From: Acidobacteriota bacterium
GTDB lineage: Bacteria > Acidobacteriota > Terriglobia > Bryobacterales > Bryobacteraceae
DNA length: 7,321 nucleotides
Reading direction: 5' to 3'
Assembly (NCBI GenBank): GCA_021788955.1
Contig: JAJYKC010000111.1
Location: forward strand, 1-7,321
This document shows positions 6,222 to 7,321 of this stretch, one piece after another. The stretch's first letter is position 1. Each line of letters starts with the position of its first letter. Made by a program: the position numbers and the translations under genes. The notes beneath the pieces are model-generated. The model did no database searches. It saw nothing but the letters and a program-made list of their open reading frames with translations, and was not told the DNA's origin.

Positions 6222-7321
6222 ATGCCTGTAACAATGAAAGACATCGCGCGGGAACTCGGCGTGTCCGTGGTCACCGTGTCGAAAGTACTTCGCAATCACG
6301 AAGATATCGGCGAAGAAACCCGCAAGCGCGTCCTCAAGCGCGTCAAGGAATTAAACTATCATCCGAACCCGGCCGCCCGCGCGCTCGTCACGGGCAAGAG
6401 CTACACCGCCGGCCTGATCGTACCGGACTTGGTCCATCCCTTCTTCGCCGAGGTAGCCACGGGCATCTCCCGAGTCCTCCGGAAGAAGAACTACAGCCTC
6501 CTGATCTCCTCCTCCCAAGAGGATCCCGAACTTGAACGCCAGGAGATCGCGCGGCTCGTGAGCCGCCGCCTCGACGCGCTTGTCATCGCATCAACCCAAT
6601 GCGCTGCCAACGGCTTCAGCCAGATCGTCGACCAAAACGTTCCCTACATCCTCCTCGATCGCAGTTTCCCCGGCCTCCCCGCCAACTTCGTCGGCGTCGA
6701 CGACGTCAAAGTCGGACGCATCGCCACCGCCCACCTCATTTCCGTCGGCTGCCGCCGCATTGCCCACATCCGCGGCGCCACAACCAGCACAGCCATCGGC
6801 CGCCTCAAGGGTTACAACCAGGCCCTGGTACGGCATCGCCTGCCCGCTCTGCATGGCTACATCGTCACCGGGCGCTCCGCCGATAGCGACACTTGGAGCA
6901 GCGGCTTCCAGGCCATGAATCAATTACTCCGCCTGGATCCCATCCCCGATGGCGTGTTTTGTTATAACGATCCCATCGCCATCGGAGCCATCGATGCCAT
7001 CCTTGCCGCGGGTCTCCGCATCCCGCGGGACATCGCCGTCATCGGTTGCGGGAACTTACACTTTAACAAGTCCCTACGCGTGCCCCTATCCAGCATCGAC
7101 CAGCAAAGCGCCACCACCGGGGAGCGCGCGGGCAAACTCCTCCTCGCCATCATCGGCGCAAAGCGCCCACCGCGGCCCAAACGCCTCCTGATCGAGCCCG
7201 CCGTGATAGCCCGCGACTCCACCCGGCGCGCCGTCTGCCCGCCTCACCCCCCCCCCCCCCCCCCGCACCACCCCCCCCAGCCCCACCCGCCAGCCCCCCC
7301 TAAAACCCCCCCCCCACCGCC
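6222..7321 (+). CDS. LacI/GalR-family transcriptional regulator, C-terminal end unreliable
   Basis: This is a DNA-binding repressor-type protein with a sugar-binding effector domain. Residues 4-24 form the LacI helix-turn-helix (TMKDIARELGVS, then VVTVSKVLR), followed by the hinge region NYHPNPAARAL (45-55). Residues about 60-337 are the periplasmic-binding-protein-like domain, with VHPFFAEV (71-78), LLDRSFPG (144-151), FVGVDD (156-161), YNDPIAIGA (248-256), VIGCGN (273-278) and PLSSIDQ (288-294). The VIGCGN block replaces the common GFDD. The ATG at 6222 follows an in-frame TAG directly and gives MPVTM, lining up with LacI MKPVTL; the ATG at 6234 would trim this. No clear Shine-Dalgarno is present. 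The family-typical end (about residue 337, VIARDSTRRA, base 7232) is reached, but no stop follows: the frame stays open through C-rich low-complexity sequence to the edge, so the real stop was probably lost to bad sequence. It is divergent from the receptor and probably controls it; the effector is unknown. Confidence 0.92.
   Translation, partial: MPVTMKDIARELGVSVVTVSKVLRNHEDIGEETRKRVLKRVKELNYHPNPAARALVTGKSYTAGLIVPDLVHPFFAEVATGISRVLRKKNYSLLISSSQEDPELERQEIARLVSRRLDALVIASTQCAANGFSQIVDQNVPYILLDRSFPGLPANFVGVDDVKVGRIATAHLISVGCRRIAHIRGATTSTAIGRLKGYNQALVRHRLPALHGYIVTGRSADSDTWSSGFQAMNQLLRLDPIPDGVFCYNDPIAIGAIDAILAAGLRIPRDIAVIGCGNLHFNKSLRVPLSSIDQQSATTGERAGKLLLAIIGAKRPPRPKRLLIEPAVIARDSTRRAVCPPHPPPPPPHHPPQPHPPAPPKTPPPP
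7239..7321. repeat. C-rich low-complexity end of sequence, probable artefact
   Basis: Composition changes abruptly to almost pure C, including an 18-nt C run at 7247-7264 and further runs of 7 to 10 C. It begins exactly where the regulator should end. Such tails are typical of poor contig edges, for example poly-G read ends from two-colour sequencing seen on the opposite strand. No gene or motif can be trusted here. Confidence 0.7.

Noticed and set aside
6234..6236. Second in-frame ATG of the regulator as the start
   Set aside because: Starting there would remove MPVT, which lines up with the N-terminus of LacI. Neither ATG has a good ribosome site, so the alignment decides for 6222.
6591..6923. 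Minus-strand open frame inside the regulator
   Set aside because: It is antisense to a well-conserved LacI effector domain and is alanine/glycine/aspartate-rich as expected from a shadow frame; no ribosome site or family match is seen.
1..7321. CRISPR array, tRNA, rRNA, insertion sequence or phage genes
   Set aside because: No direct-repeat/spacer pattern, no tRNA-like cloverleaf, no transposase motif and no terminal inverted repeats were seen; the repetitive pattern at 150-2040 is coding FG-GAP repeats.

Overview
The window looks like a piece of an Acidobacteriota chromosome, most likely the Bryobacterales/Solibacter group. The evidence is high G+C, a very large TonB-dependent receptor with an N-terminal carboxypeptidase-regulatory-like domain, two FG-GAP/ASPIC (CRTAC1-like) proteins, and a LacI-family regulator with the GCGN variant in its sugar-binding domain. 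The assignment rests on remembered family traits, not on a search. The far right end (about 7239-7321) is C-rich low-complexity sequence that looks like a contig edge of poor quality.

Layout. Left of about 6020 everything is on the minus strand and reads right to left: a 1150-residue TonB-dependent outer-membrane receptor (2433-5885), an 81-bp gap holding a perfect 8-bp stem-loop, a 581-residue secreted FG-GAP/ASPIC-UnbV protein (606-2351), and a second, paralogous FG-GAP protein (start 625, running off the left edge) whose start overlaps the previous stop by 20 nt. On the plus strand from 6222 lies a LacI/GalR-type regulator that reaches the right edge. The 336-bp divergent intergenic region (5886-6221) holds one good sigma70-type promoter for each direction, both with 17-bp spacers, a 17-bp imperfect palindrome just after the predicted start of the receptor transcript, a small palindrome at the predicted start of the regulator transcript, and two GC-rich hairpins in the receptor's 5' leader.

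How the parts may work together (inference). A LacI-type regulator probably senses a sugar or related small molecule and represses the divergent receptor operon through the palindrome on the receptor transcription start. The operon would then make an outer-membrane importer plus two exported beta-propeller proteins. The exported pair could be surface or periplasmic ligand-handling partners of the receptor, a role filled by SusD-like lipoproteins in Bacteroidota, but nothing in the sequence proves this or identifies the substrate. The long plus-strand reading frames lying over the minus-strand genes are shadows of GC-rich codon use and are not annotated.
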